This document shows positions 24,877 through 37,165 of a stretch of 64,000 nt of DNA, piece by piece. A program made the position numbers and the translations under genes. The notes beneath the pieces are model-generated. The model worked only from the letters and a program-made list of their open reading frames with translations, did no database searches and was not told where the DNA came from. Source of the DNA: Hypoxylon rubiginosum. Taxonomy: Eukaryota > Ascomycota > Sordariomycetes > Xylariales > Hypoxylaceae. The stretch is taken from positions 248,001 to 312,000 of the forward strand of contig CADCXA010000009.1 in NCBI GenBank assembly GCA_902806565.1. Reading direction: 5' to 3'. Position 1 is the stretch's first letter. Each line of letters opens with the position of its first letter.

Positions 24877-24906
24877 TGCCCATCATCTGTCCTTGAGTTT
24901 ATCGCG

Positions 24907-26422
24907 ATGTCGAACCCTAGCAAAACGCCGGTATTAGATGCCTTAACTAAGGTCCTCCAAGGTTCAGTATTACAGCGCGGCAGCGAAGAATACGAGACAG
25001 AAAACGGTTCATACTTCAGCGCGTTTGAGAACGAAGTTAAGCCCTCTTACATCGTCAAGCCAAGCAATGTCGACCAAGTACAGAGTTTAATCCAATCCCT
25101 CCGTCCGTACCTTCTTTCGGGAGACTGCCAAGTTGCTATCCGAGGTAGTGGGCACACTCCGTTTGCAGGCAGCGCGAACATCCAAGATGGTGTCACTATT
25201 GATATGAGAGGCCTTCGGGGCATCCATTTAAGCCAAGACGAATCTGTCGTGGAGATAGGAGTTGGAGAGACATGGACGGCAGTGTATGGTGAGTTGGAGA
25301 AGCACGGCTTGACAGTAGCCGGTGCACGCACAGGCCGTATTGGCGTTGCTGGCTTTGTCCTAGGGGGCGGGCTGTCCATGTTTTCGGCACGAACTGGGTT
25401 CTCTTGTGACTCGGTGATCGAGTTTGAAGTTGTTCTTGCATCTGGCGAACTTGTCCGCGCCAACGCAGAGGAGAACTCCGATCTCTGGATCTCCCTTAAG
25501 GGTGGTCTAAACAACTTTGGCATCGTTACCTCTTTCAAAATGAACACTTTCAAGTCCGCAGATATCTGGGGCGGAGTCACAATCTACATGTCTGACAACA
25601 TGGCTGAGACCTTCTCCCAACTTATCCATAACGCTTGCGACTTCGTCCACGGCGACCCAGACCAGAACGTACATGCCATGTTTAGCATTGGGACCTTCTT
25701 CGGTCATCAAGCCGTAACGTGTGTCATGTATGATACGCAAGGAAAGGAAAATCCACCTTCGCTACAGCGCTTCACGGGCATGGAAAACCAGGTTAAGGAA
25801 GCGTCCACTATGCGGACCTCTACGCACCGAGGCTTCGTTGATGAGCTATCCAAGTACTCGGATGACGGAAAACGGTTAGTGCCTATCAACGCCGTTGCTA
25901 TGATGGAACATAAGCTAACTTCTTTGTAGCCAGTACTGGACTTCAATTACTATCAGACCAGACGTCCATTTGATGGAAGCCTTCCATAAGAAGTGGCAAG
26001 AAATGCTTCCTAAGATTCAAGATGCACAAGGGCTTACATTCACCTTGGGATTTCACCCCTTATCCAAATCATTGTTGGAAAATTCCGAAAAGGCGGGAGG
26101 GAACGCGATGGCCATCCCCGCATCTGATGGTCCGCTGTTCGTAGTATTGATCAACCCGCGGTGGGATCTATCGGAAGATGACAAGCGAATGTTCGCAACG
26201 GTTGAGGACTTCGTCGCAGGGTTAAAGCAGCTCGCAAATGAGAAAGGGCTATTGCACCGCTACATCTTCACGAATTATGCTCATCAGACGGATGATACTA
26301 TCGCAGGATACGGTGAAGAGAGCCTCCTCAAGCTCAAAGAGACGAGCGAGAAGTATGATCCAGAAGGAGTATTTCAGAAGGGCGTCCCTGGAGGTTTCAA
26401 GCTGCCAGTCAAAGAAGCGTGA
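24907..26422 (+). CDS. FAD-linked oxidoreductase, berberine-bridge-enzyme-like, intracellular (486 aa)
   Basis: Two exons, 24907-25874 and 25930-26422; the junction CG|C restores RQYWTSITIRPD. The FAD-binding PCMH domain shows IRGSGHTPFAG (His83 at the covalent-FAD position), GARTGRIGVAGFVLGGGLS and LKGGLNNFGIVTSF. The usual second flavin anchor, Cys, is absent, so flavin is probably attached by His only. The C-terminus has YDPEGVFQKGVPGGFKL, typical of the family. These enzymes oxidise alcohols or amines or form rings using O2. The frame is open to 24727, but Met at 24907 is chosen because upstream sequence covers a 12-bp tandem repeat. From this start there is no signal peptide, unlike the two other FAD oxidases nearby. 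It is divergent from the P450 at 22607-24387. Confidence 0.88.
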
Positions 26423-27338
26423 TGGAATAGCTAGCCCATCTGTGTATCATTCAATCTTTCAACCTTGCTTTCCACGTATAAGTATACTATGCATTTGTTA
26501 GATTGATACTCACACCCTCTGATATATCATATACCCTAGCTTCAGAATAAAACCTACAGAAAATATAAGTGTCTACCAGCTGCGTGACTCGTCTAAAGAA
26601 CGGTGGGAAAGGGGGGACGTGAGCCACAGATGAGTCTGAGTTTTCGAAGGCTCTGATAGGAGGTAGCCACACCTCAGCGAACGTCCTTTGAATTCTTCAT
26701 AGAATTAATTAGTCTATATCAACTTCTCTTTATTTCATTAGTACTGCCACAATTTCACCAGCCAATCAGATACTGAAAATCGCCCCACACCTTTCAACCT
26801 TTTTCTTTACAATTCTATCACTCCAGGTCTAAGAATGATGCAAATAAGATAAAAAGGCCACACAAAACAAGCTCTATTAGGCCATATTAATTATTGGTCT
26901 TTTTAAGAGGTGGTGGAAAATATCAATTGATTCAATAAAGAATTCAAAGGACGTGCGTCAAGGTGTGGCTAGCCAATTAGAGCCTTTAAAGCTCGGGCTC
27001 ATCTATGGCGTAAAGGAAGCTCACGACAGCCCCCCCGGCCGAAGGACGGGTCACGCAGCTAGTAGCTGTTATATTAGCAGTGAACTACTGTCTTCTGTAC
27101 CTATTAACGCACTTATACTAGACACTTTTACTATTCCCTTTGATTGGCTGGATAGACGATAATGCCTGCTAAAGCAACTTCCATAGCTTAATAGGTATGC
27201 TATAAAACCTCCATTCCTATTCCAACTCTGACTATATCGACTGAAAACTTCTTCCGCTCATGAGAATACACATAGAACTCATAATCATACCCTTGACTTC
27301 ATACCGTACCCCCTGTTCCTGTTGATGTTGTCATTTCA
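26423..27338. other. Intergenic, no gene seen
   Basis: Convergent 3' ends of the FAD oxidase (plus) and the membrane protein gene (minus). Small frames at 26487-26672 and 26953-27162 have no features. The segment 26700-26960 is relatively AT-rich. Confidence 0.5.
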
Positions 27339-28795
27339 CTATTGTCTGTTTCGCGGGTTGTGCATTGAATCCATTTCGAATGTTGCCGTCCTAAGGATCT
27401 CTAGGCGATCTGATCCGGCTTTGGGAAACTTAGGAGGATTGATTTCGTAATAGCCAGTTCTTGGCAACCCTGTTGTGGATTCGCTACCCAGCGTAGATCT
27501 TTTTGCACTCCTGTATAGCGATACTCCTTTCACGAGAGACCATAGTGAATTAATACTCCGATAGAATGTTGACTGCGCAAATCCTGCCTTCCAAGTTCTG
27601 GCGAGGGATGGCATGCAAGCGACTGATATCGTTATGTAGATTTCCGCTTGACTATGTGTAGGTAATTAGATGTAAACTACACGTTACGTGGCAACATACT
27701 TACATTAGAATATACGTCTGTGCACCCGCCCAAGAGGCGTCGTCACTCTTGATTATTTCAAGGCGGTAGTATACTGTCAACATGCTAGCAACCAAAGCGC
27801 TGCGAAGAGTTCAGCGAGGCTTTATGTGGGTATGGGGGATACTTACAACAGACCAGTCGCAAATATGCCAGCAATAGCAATTTTCTTTGCCATGGGCATT
27901 TGTAATTTGGCAATAATTGGAAGTGGGAGAATAAAGATGGCAAGGTCCACAGCGATGTTCATTGCAGCCTGAACAAATCCGGGGGTGGACAAGTGGTTGC
28001 AGTTGGAAAGTACAGCAAAGTCCCATTCCTCCCCATTATGAGGCATGCAGTAGGTGAAACACAAAGGAACTGTTTCATGTTAGGTTGATGGGTGTTTTCC
28101 CGGAGTCATTTTACTCACCAGTTACAACATAACTTCCAAACATAACTGTCATGATTATAAGTACACCGATTCTCAACCAACGCTCGGGGTAGAATGTCCG
28201 GTGGTATAGCCAAAGAATGGATGCCTTCCCAAAGAACAGCATAGGTCCATAGAAGAGGCTAGTGACGAAAAGCTTCTGTAACACTGGTTAGTTACCTAGG
28301 CAGGCTTGGTTCGCATCAACCATGATATAATCCCACCTTGAGATAAGCAGCATCAAGAAAGCTTAGTGGTGTATCCCATGCATGTCTTGTTTGCTTTTCC
28401 ACTATAGATAAAAGTCAGATAGATGTTGAATGTTCTTGTGAGTTACTACAGTACAGCTACATGAAATGCCTGTATAACCGGAAGCGAGCACCCAGGCAAT
28501 GATAACAAAACCTGATAGTTGGTCAATATAACGGCAACTGTTTAAGCTGGGAGAGATACAAACCGTCGTCCATACCGAACGGACGTTTGACCCGATGGTA
28601 TATCACTACTCTCAAAAGGACTAGGATCAAAGAAATAACATTGAGAGTAATGCCAACCGATCGAACGGCAGTGATAAGGGAAGGTGGGTTTATAAAGTTG
28701 GGCGGAGTACCATTAGGATTGGAAGCTAAGGGAATCTGAGAGAGATCGCTACCTGGCAATAAACCATCCATCGTGAGGTTTGAGTATGGCACCAA
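27339..28795 (-). CDS. Rhodopsin-domain integral membrane protein, PTH11/SAT4-like (373 aa)
   Basis: Seven exons on the minus strand: 28795-28564, 28511-28461, 28401-28337, 28275-28119, 28069-27847, 27784-27704 and 27651-27339. All splice in phase with GT..AG. The product has about seven hydrophobic segments and fungal rhodopsin-domain (PF20684) signatures: RPFGMDDG after helix 1, RHAWDTPLSFLDAAYLK, a Cys-bearing extracellular loop, VDLAIFILPLPIIAKLQMP and KSDDASWAGAQTYIL. The polar C-terminal tail of about 90 residues is likely cytoplasmic. Members occur as sensor-like plasma-membrane proteins and also inside toxin and metabolite clusters (SAT4 in the satratoxin cluster), where their role is unclear. 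It is divergent from the P450 at 29515, sharing 719 bp. Confidence 0.88.
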
Positions 28796-29514
28796 TATGA
28801 CTATTTTGCAAAGGAGAATGTATTTGGCTAAAACAAGAGCCTTAAAGGAAATGATATGATTTGACTATTTTATGTGGTGGAGGGGCCATACTTTGAATCA
28901 AGTATGTAACCCAGGACTTGCCAGCATTTTCCAAAGAGATAAACCACACACGGATGAATAGTACCTGGTACTATTGGTACCTCGTAAATACATCAGGGCT
29001 CGAAACCGACCATGCATGCCGGCTCGCACGGCCTAACTACCTCCTGAAAGACCTACATAATGTATTACCTACAATGGAGGCGGTGCTGTACGGGTACCAG
29101 TGCTTGGTGGGTTGTACAAGAAGGTCTAACATCCTCCTTCTGACCTGCATCAATAGATAGACACGGCATCTCATGGACGCGGCGATCTAATGACCACCAA
29201 TATTCGTGCAGTGAAACACCCACGAGATCGAATGATACACAAGAGATATCAAATACTCCGCAGGATGCAATGCCGACCCACCAATCGGCTTTCGCATGCT
29301 GCTAAAATCAGCAGCCGATATCACTAGGATCCGCCAACGCTTTGGTTGGCCGACTGGTCGTGCGGCGTAGTGAGATTCCTTCAGGCTAACATGGCCACAA
29401 CTATGAAGTAGAATGGGAACTGCATAAGAGTTGTTTTTTGATATTATACCTGCTGGGCTGGGCGCATGTTTGAGAGAGACCTCTACTTTACATTGTCCTG
29501 CCTACCTAGATACT
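28796..29514. promoter_or_regulatory. Shared divergent promoter region
   Basis: These 719 bases separate the start codons of the membrane protein (minus) and the P450 (plus). No coding feature is supported; the frame at 28918-29160 lacks any family signal. It contains CGGCT- and CCGATAT-type direct repeats but no regulator site I can name. Confidence 0.4.
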
Positions 29515-31567
29515 ATGACCACTATCTCAACATTGCCAATGGATAATAATTCGATCAATTTGGAGTTCCAGCTGGCCCCTTCAGTTCAACTTCCCACCCT
29601 TTTACGAGGAGCTACAGTATTGATAGGCTGTGCCCTTATATTTTGGCTAGTGTATTCTGTGAGCGTTTTGAATTCATACTGCTTCTAGGCTATTTGCTAA
29701 CCAGACAGAAACAATCATCTCTGAGACTATGTGGTGTCTATGTATCTGGTGTGCAGCGTTACGTGAGAACTCGATGGGAACTATTTGTTTACCCTATTAC
29801 GGCCAGCGAGAAGATCAAAACTGCGTATTCTCAGGTACGTTTTATTTCTGGGCAAGCTACTTAGACCACACTTAATAAGGCAATGTCTCCTTACAGATGA
29901 ATGGAAAGCCTCTCCGAATTAACTCCCCCGAGAGCTGGATGACATTAGTCTCCTCCCCTAAGCTCATCAACGATATCAAGAATGCTAGCAATACCGAACT
30001 ATCTCTCCATGCGGCTGCGAAAGAGATCTTGCAACCTTCGTATACAATGAATGGTTTCAACTGGCATGATCAAAGAGGAATCGAAGGAATAGGATTCGTC
30101 AAGACGTTACGCACTCTGTTGACACGCCACCTCCCCCAGTTGACTCCAGGCGTGCGAGTCATCATTGACCGAACTTTTGCTCAAGAAGTCGGTTCAGGCA
30201 ACACTGTCAATGGTATCTTATTCGTCCCAGTACGATTTCTCTATGGACTAACTGTAATTCAGTATTGACTCTCTCTAAAATAATTGTGACAAAGATTAGT
30301 GCCTATGCGTTCTTCGGGCTAGATTACGGTATGCCAAGCCAACGAATTCGACTGAGCATGAACTAATGATAACAGCGGAAAATAACGAGTTCATCGACGC
30401 TGCGTACTACTATAATGAGGACGTGTTATACGGCTCGGAGCTACTTCGTATCATGCCCAAGTTTCTCGTCCCGTAAGACACACGTGCTAGACTAAGGGTG
30501 CACTAACTGAGTTTATTATAGATTCATGGGCAAAATTTACCCGTTCTTCTTAAAACGACAAAGAACTTTCTATTATGGCTTGGTTGCTATTATTGAAGAT
30601 CGGATGAACTATCCTGACCCCACAAAGAAATATGTCAGTATGAGCAATCTATTGTATGGAGAATATGATAGGTGCTGACTAGCTTGGTGCAGAATGATGT
30701 TATCCAGTGGATTATTGATACCTCGCCGAAATCTAAGCCTTGGACACCAGGAAGGATGGCGTTCGAAGTGATGGCGATTTGGTTTGGCTCTGTTCAAGGC
30801 CTTGCTACTGTAAGAAACCCAAACAGAATCTTGCTTCGTCTTATTAATAAGTCCACGACTACTAGACGTTGACTTTTGCGATATATAGCATGTGCGAGAA
30901 TCCAGAGTATATTTGCCCGCTTCGAGAGGAGATTGAAAGCCCTGCCAGTGGAAATTTCTTTTCAGAAGGTGACGGCCTCCCATTGCTCGACAGCTTCTTG
31001 AAAGAATGCTCACGATGGACTCCCGTTGAATCTGGTTAGTGTTACATGCTTCATTCATATTTCATACGCTGTCAATATCGCTGATGTACTGTAGTAACTG
31101 CTCGGAGATGCGCCTTGAAGGATTTCATTTTCTCCGATGGGACTCGTGTTGCGAAAGGCGAATGGGTTGGCATTCCAGTGGGCCCTATGCTTCGAGATGC
31201 ATCCAAATATCCACAGCCTGAGGTGTTCGATGCCTTTCGTTTTGTAGATCCTACGAAGCTCGGAAGAGACCATTCTGTCCAACCAGAAGGACCATCCAAG
31301 TTCACAGATGTGTCTGAAACATGGCATGTATGGGGAACCGGTAAACTGACCTGGTATGTCCATAACAAGCAATATATATTTCTTACTGACTTTTATTCTA
31401 GCCCTGGGCGGTTTTTCGTCTCTTATGTTATGAAACATGTGATGTACCACATCTTAGAGAACTATGAAGTAGATATGGTTCAAAAGAACCAAGGATATAG
31501 GATGAACTGGCGAACATTGACGTTGCCTGGCCTTGGTGTCAAAGCTAAGTTCGAGCTTCGAGCCTAA
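29515..31567 (+). CDS. Cytochrome P450, CYP68-like (523 aa)
   Basis: Ten exons: 29515-29658, 29709-29834, 29897-30212, 30263-30328, 30376-30472, 30522-30633, 30693-30809, 30866-31034, 31095-31353 and 31402-31567. Each junction keeps frame. An N-terminal anchor (TVLIGCALIFWLVYS) is followed by family blocks such as SSPKLINDIKNASNTE, VTKISAYAFFGLDY and TARRCALKDFIFSDGT. The I-helix region is AIWFGSVQGLATTLTF, the ExxR is in LKECSRW, and the heme motif WGTGKLTCPGRFF has Cys469 split by the last intron (TG|C). It resembles fungal CYP68-type oxidases known from gibberellin and other terpenoid pathways; the substrate is not readable. It is probably ER-bound and acts as a tailoring oxidase of the cluster. 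Confidence 0.9.
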
Positions 31568-33069
31568 CCATCCGAAATGGTTTAATCAAGGTATTAAGGA
31601 TCTACTAGAACTGAGTTTTCTTTTCTTCGCAGTAGTTTAGTGGTTTTTCTTTTCTTAATATATACGATGGAAACTTTTATACTTAAATTTTAATTTTCCT
31701 TTATTCCAATGGTCTATGCAATTCCCATATAAAATCGGGAACGACTCTATGCAAATGAACAAGATGATTAAAATTGCCAATTCTCAACATTCTCACGCAT
31801 CTATCCTCACGAATTCCAGGTTCAAAGTGTGACATTCGTATCAATAGATAGGGCTTCTTAATGCGAAAATAATAATATAAACTACACCTTAGTAATATCG
31901 TATGGTCCGGCAAACGAGTATCTTGGTGGGAAGCAATAACGGAAGCGGGTTTGACCCTGAGTAGCCACTAGTCGTCATTACACTATGGGTGAAACTCTGG
32001 CGCCGAAGCTACCGTCATCGTATGTTGTACAAATGCATGTCAGTCTCACAACTGTCGATATCGGCATTACGACATTCGGGGCGGACAAGCTAACGCATAT
32101 GATATCGGTAGGTATTTCCCTATGCGTACTTTTCGTTCCAGCTCATGCATGGCCAGATGACCTATGTGATGATGACAAGGAACAGACCAGTCGGAACTCA
32201 TATTGATATCGGTGTTAGGTGAAATCCTTGTGGTCTCTGACAATTTAGTCAGGTTACAACACATAATAAATGCACTCAACCGTGACTTGGGTTGGAAATT
32301 AAATGGATAGTGAGGCACCATTGCCAAGAGTGAAGGATCTTTCTTCGCCGATATAGTTCGCTGGGTACTAGGTAGGTACCTAGGTAAGTATCTTAGTACC
32401 CATGTTGGCCAATATGAACATTGCCTGCTATGAGAACGATCCTCTTGGACCACTACGCAAAGTCCTTCGTGGATGTGTGAGACAAACTCGCATATGCCAA
32501 GTCCTTAAATACTTGATTGAGAGCTGAAGAAAGGGGTAGTCTGCCCAAGGCCAACCTTGGAGATATTCTTAGATTAAAACACCGTGTGTTACCCGATAAG
32601 CAGGCTCTTTCTTTACCCAGATACCTACCTACTTGCCTACCTAGGTATGCATGTAAGAACTAATGCCTCAATATTGCCGCCATCATGTTAGCTGCCGTTC
32701 GTATAAATCCAAGCCGCGAATTAGATCTGCTTCAATGTAACTAATGCAGGTAGACATATTCATATTCATCCTCTTGCATGTATAACCCCCTTCGGAAACA
32801 GGTACCCGCTCATTTCCACATCCGACAGATTGCTCCACAGTTTTGGATAGGTAGGGCTGAGTATCATAAACACTATGTTACACATGTGCTGCACAGTACC
32901 TATGTTAATCTACCTTGTAGCTATCTATGTATCTTGCTTTGATCCATTCACTTCCAGAAACAGCATCACAGAACTTTGGGGTTTGAAATCTCATGCTCTT
33001 TCATATTCTTTATAATGAAGAGTGATTTACCTATCATATATACGATACGGCAGTGTATTATCCACGGAA
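31568..33069. other. Intergenic, two palindrome copies, no gene
   Basis: About 1.5 kb between convergent genes. Frames at 31701-31913, 31985-32206 and 32067-32453 have no family signal. Exact TACCTAGGTA copies sit at 32377-32386 and 32638-32647, the first within a longer GGTAGGTACCTAGGTAAG. A C/T and CCTACC-rich stretch surrounds them. Confidence 0.55.
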
Positions 33070-34688
33070 CTATGGATACAGCTTCCATCCTCCGGTTACC
33101 TGATGTTGGAACATTCCAATTGGGTCATATATCGAGGCCACTTTCCGTAAACTCTCTATCTCCCCATTGCTCAGGAGCGGATGTTGGAAATCTGCACTGG
33201 CGTAATTCATATATCTGAACCGCTCTGCAACGCCCTCCTCTCTTGCAACACGATCCACTTTGCTGATAAAGTCTGCGGTGGAATGTTTTATGTGTTCACG
33301 GAACTTAGAGTTTTCCCAGAAGGTGGATATTAAAATTAATACCAGATTTTTCTCAGGTGCTGAATATGGATTAAAACCTAAGCTGTTCGGTCGGGAAGGG
33401 TCAGATGCTGGTGCTGGAATCGATTGTAAGGTTAAGGAGGACGTTATATTGGCATCTGACGAAATTCGTTCTACTGATGCCTTCCAAATAGTATGTACCT
33501 TCTCGAGGATCGTTGGGGATATCCTGACTGTAGTTGTAGCATAAATCGATCTGGTGTTTATGTCAGTATGATTCAGCATTGACTGATGAGGCTGTCTGAT
33601 GTCTGTATCACTCACTGCTGGTTTGGAGTACTGAATGACTGGATTTCCTTCGCAAAGTCGGTAATATTAGAGATCCGAAGAGTGTTGGACAGCTGAGGCT
33701 GACTGTCCGTGAAATTTCTCAGGTTCTCCGGAAAAATAATAGGGTAAGTGTAAAAGACGCTATTCGAGACGAGATATGTCCGAGAAGCCCCAGTATACAC
33801 ATGACTCTGTTCCACCGAAGATGATGGATCAAAATTGTCCGGACTTTTCCAGTTCGTGAAAGCTTCTAGCTGCGTACTAACTGTTGAGCTGGGATAAACA
33901 ACATTGCCTCCCCAGAATTTTCCCTTTGGAAATGTTGCAATATCCCATCGGGTGACAATCCCAAAGTTGTTCTGGCCACCTTTCAAAGCTCGGAACAGGG
34001 CCGGATTGGAAGTTGCATTCGCATTGACGATATCTCCAGTTGAGAGGACCACTTCTATATTGACTACAGAATCGCAACCAAACCCATATTGAAGGGCATA
34101 GAAGCTAATTCCACCTGCGTCTCATAAGTACTATTGATGGGATGCCTCCGAAGTCGAAGTCATAAACGTACCTCCTGAAAGAAAACCACCTACCCCGACA
34201 CCCGAAGCCCTTGATCCAGTCAGCGACCGGTTAGAGGCATCCAGAACAGGGTAAATATTCCCCCATGTGGCGCCTGTACCGGCCGAAACAGTTGTGGCAT
34301 CTTCAAGAATCTTAACATCATTGATTGATGTCAAGTCTAGGGTGATACCTCCATCAATGTTAGAAAACCCGCGATTCGTACCATGTCCTCCGCTTCTGAT
34401 GGCGAACGCAGTTTTCGGTGAGTTTCGAAGCACTTTTATGATAGTCGATATATCTGAGGCACTTGACGGCCTCACGATACAGGAGGGGTGCTGAGCTTGC
34501 TGCTGTACATATGCATAGGATGAGAGCGATGCATTATAAAACGATCCCCCCGGGAAAGCTACTTCGTTCTGCAAAGATGACACTAACACTCGACATGTCA
34601 GGTGTGCAGTGGATTCTTCGGTGCTAACAAATGTGAAAAAGTAACAGAGGAAGTACAGTGTACTCAAAACTTCGAATATCAGACGCAT
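33070..34688 (-). CDS. Secreted FAD-linked oxidoreductase, berberine-bridge-enzyme-like (498 aa)
   Basis: Three exons on the minus strand: 34688-34172, 34114-33616 and 33550-33070; the splices restore LSGGGISFYALQYGFGCDS and PNQQSIYATTTVRIS. Residues 1-23 are a strong hydrophobic signal peptide. FAD domain motifs are AIRSGGHGTNRGFS (His102 for covalent flavin), TGATWGNIYPVL and LKGGQNNFGIVTRWD. There is no Cys at the second flavin attachment position. The C-terminus YDPIGMFQHQVTGGWKL fits the family. Several NxS/T sequons support secretion or vacuolar or ER passage. It is probably an O2-dependent oxidase of a small molecule or oligosaccharide. It shares 746 bp of promoter with the divergent reductase at 35435. 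Confidence 0.88.
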
Positions 34689-35434
34689 GTTAATGATGGA
34701 CTCTTCCTAGAATACCGTCAAGATAGGTTAGGTTAAAAAACAAGCTTGTTTTAGATAAAGGGGAAACAACGGCCTAAGGATCATTTAGAATACCTGAGAA
34801 AAGAGAAAAAAGATTTATGATCACTTATTATGGATGTGTGGGGTTGTTGTCAGGTCTGAAAGAACCCGAATACCTTCATCCACACCTAAGGTACGTAGTG
34901 TTTGTCACACTCGATGTTAGTACCTAGATACTGTATGGATCTGACATTGATACACATATACCGCACACCGCTATTTGCCTATTAATTAAATGTCTAGCAC
35001 GTTCGTTTCACAGGATAATCCTGTATTATAATTGGCTTTGAACATAATTGTTGGGTTTTCTTCCCTGGAAAGCTTAGATACACACCCTCTCCACCATTAC
35101 TTCCATGTACTTAGGTACAGTACCTAGATACCTACCTACATATGTTGGTTCCAAGATGTAGTACATGTCTAATCACATGTAATATCGGTAAATGAGAACT
35201 GGTGCTACGTGAAATTTTGGAGCAGCTACCTAGGTAGGTACCCCTTTGTTCCAGTCCCTCCTCTTCTACAACTTGACACCTTGAAAATCGCATATTGGTA
35301 TGGCTCACTGGTGCTTTTTAGCCAGATTTGTCACGAAACCTACCGCGGTTATATCTATATTTTGTTAGCCTACATCTCTATATTCTCTCTCTTCTCGCAA
35401 ACAATCAGACAATCTTTTGGGTGAGGTTGACGCC
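34689..35434. promoter_or_regulatory. Shared divergent promoter with a palindrome copy
   Basis: The region between the FAD oxidase (minus) and short-chain reductase (plus) start codons. An exact TACCTAGGTA lies at 35227-35236, with degenerate GTACCTAGATACCTACC copies at 35110-35140. A plus-strand frame at 35209-35424 is judged leader sequence. A regulator site is possible but not identified. Confidence 0.4.
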
Positions 35435-36400
35435 ATGTCGAAAGGTTCCGTCTTGATCACTGGGTGTAGCGATGGGGGAGCTGGCTCTGCCTTGGCAATG
35501 GCCTTCCAAAGCGAAGGCTATAGGGTCTTTGCATCCTCTCGCAACTTAAAAACCATGTCGAAGATTGAGGACCTGCCTAATGTTAAACTGCTTCAGCTCG
35601 ACGTCACCAAAACGGAAGATATACGTACTGCAACGGAGGTAGTGCGTGAAGAGACAAATGGAACTCTAACATTTCTCATCAACTGCGCTGCGCGCAATTA
35701 TTTCATGCCGTTGCTTGACCAAGATATCGAGGCCGGCAAGGCCTTGTACGACACTAACGTCTGGGGTCCGCTGGCGGTTACCCAGGCATTCGCGCCGTTG
35801 CTAATCAAAGCCAAGGGCACCGTAGTATTTATTACATCTCTGTCCGGGTATCTCAACGTTCCTTACCAAGGTCAGTAGGCCCTCTTTCGGCTTGGTCGTC
35901 ACAAACTAATCCACTTTTAGGTACATTTGCTGCCTCCAAGAGATCCGAGGAGATTATGGCAGAAACGTTGCGACTTGAGCTCGCTCCGTTCCACGTCAAA
36001 GTTCTCTCTGTGGTAACCGGTGCGATCAAAACCATGGGCCAGACTCACTTCGACGACTGGAAGCTGCCGGAAGGGTCCCTGTATACTCCAGTAGAATCAA
36101 CAATTCGTGACAGAGCACGCGGACAGGAAGGGGCCCCAAGAATGGAGACCGCAGATTATGCTAAGCGTGTGGTATCTGAGATCATCAAGGGAAAATCTGG
36201 AAAGTTCTGGTACGGTGCCAGTGCCGGGGTGGTTAAATTTGGCGCAACATGGCTCCCTACGTCGTGGATGGTAAGTGAAAATGTCTACCTTAATAGTTGT
36301 TACTTGCCCTAGCTTAGAAATGTTTTCGCTAACTTTCCCTTAGGACAGCGGCGTGCAGATCAAGACGGGCTTGGATGTGTTGGTTGAGCAGAATAAGTAA
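35435..36400 (+). CDS. Short-chain dehydrogenase/reductase, AYR1-like, catalytic Tyr replaced by Phe (280 aa)
   Basis: Three exons: 35435-35870, 35921-36270 and 36344-36400. The cofactor motif is TGCSDGGAG (TGxxxGxG type); NCAA replaces the usual NNAG. Ser135 stands 13 residues before the expected catalytic Tyr, and Lys152 is present. The segment reads PYQGTFAASKRS, so the YxxxK tyrosine is Phe148 (codon TTT at 35925-35927). The overall fold resembles the 1-acyl-dihydroxyacetone-phosphate reductase (AYR1) group of fungal SDRs often found in metabolite clusters. With Phe the standard proton-relay chemistry should fail, so the protein may be inactive, non-redox or binding-only, or the change may be a sequencing error. 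It is divergent from the secreted FAD oxidase. Confidence 0.88.
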
Positions 36401-36645
36401 GGGGGAGGGGACTCGAAGAACCGTTCCCTATTTCACCTTCAGTAGTCTTTTTTATGGCAATTTTAAAAGAACTATCCGTTACAGGAAGATCTTCGCATGC
36501 AATGTACCTCAATTACTAACTCCTAAACAACGCTATCGTCACGTCATCCAAACCCAGTATCGCTTAAACCCATCCACGAATAACGCATCTCCCCCGTGTC
36601 ACCTTTAAGCTAAGCCTTCCGACACTTGCAGCACCCTCTGCTCTC

Positions 36646-37156
36646 TTAAGCAGTGCTCGAGATGTTCCACGGGCGGCAGCGTGTAGCGGCGCAGAAGCCG
36701 TTGCAGCACGCCCCGGTGTACTGGCCGTTGACGAAGCATGCTCCGTACGTGGGGATGCACGACCCCTGGCAGCTGACGCTGATGATGGGCTGAGGCGGCC
36801 CGACTATGAGCGACTGCATGCCGGTCTGGGTGTCGATGCTACTGACGAGCGCCTTGTCGCCCGCCGTGTTGAAGGTGCACTGGCTGCCTGCGTTGTAGTC
36901 CGGCGCATCGATGATGCTGATGGACAGGTCATTGTCTGCATCCTAGGTTAACAACTATCGTCTCTATCGTGGACTCTCAAATCGCAAACGTACTTGTGTA
37001 GACCAGTGTGCCGTCTGCTGGGACCGCAAGGTCGTACGACGCCGGGCCGCCGTGGAAGGTGAGATGCGCGACCTGGACATCACGCTCCTCAAGGGGGTGG
37101 GCATGAGAGCCGGCGACGAGCCCTAGGCCGAAGAGAACTGTGCTGGAGAACTTCAT
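36646..37156 (-). CDS. Small secreted cysteine-rich protein, knottin-like C-terminus (150 aa)
   Basis: Two exons on the minus strand: 37156-36994 and 36935-36646. The only in-phase acceptor is GATGCAG. The signal peptide is MKFSSTVLFGLGLVAGSHA, followed by HPLEERD, a possible propeptide site. A central beta-rich part leads to a C-terminal domain with eight cysteines, including VSCQGSC, GACF, GACCNGFC and RC; the CC..C..C spacing resembles inhibitor cystine-knot folds. Such proteins can be effectors, enzyme inhibitors or wall proteins; no named family is recognised. Met at 37165 is an alternative start three codons upstream. The gene converges on the short-chain reductase with a 245-bp gap. 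Confidence 0.75.
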
Positions 37157-37165
37157 ATTGAACAA

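Noticed and set aside
24727..24906. N-terminal extension of the FAD oxidase
   Set aside because: It crosses a 12-bp tandem repeat giving YCLFYCLFYCLL, and conserved family sequence begins only after 24907.
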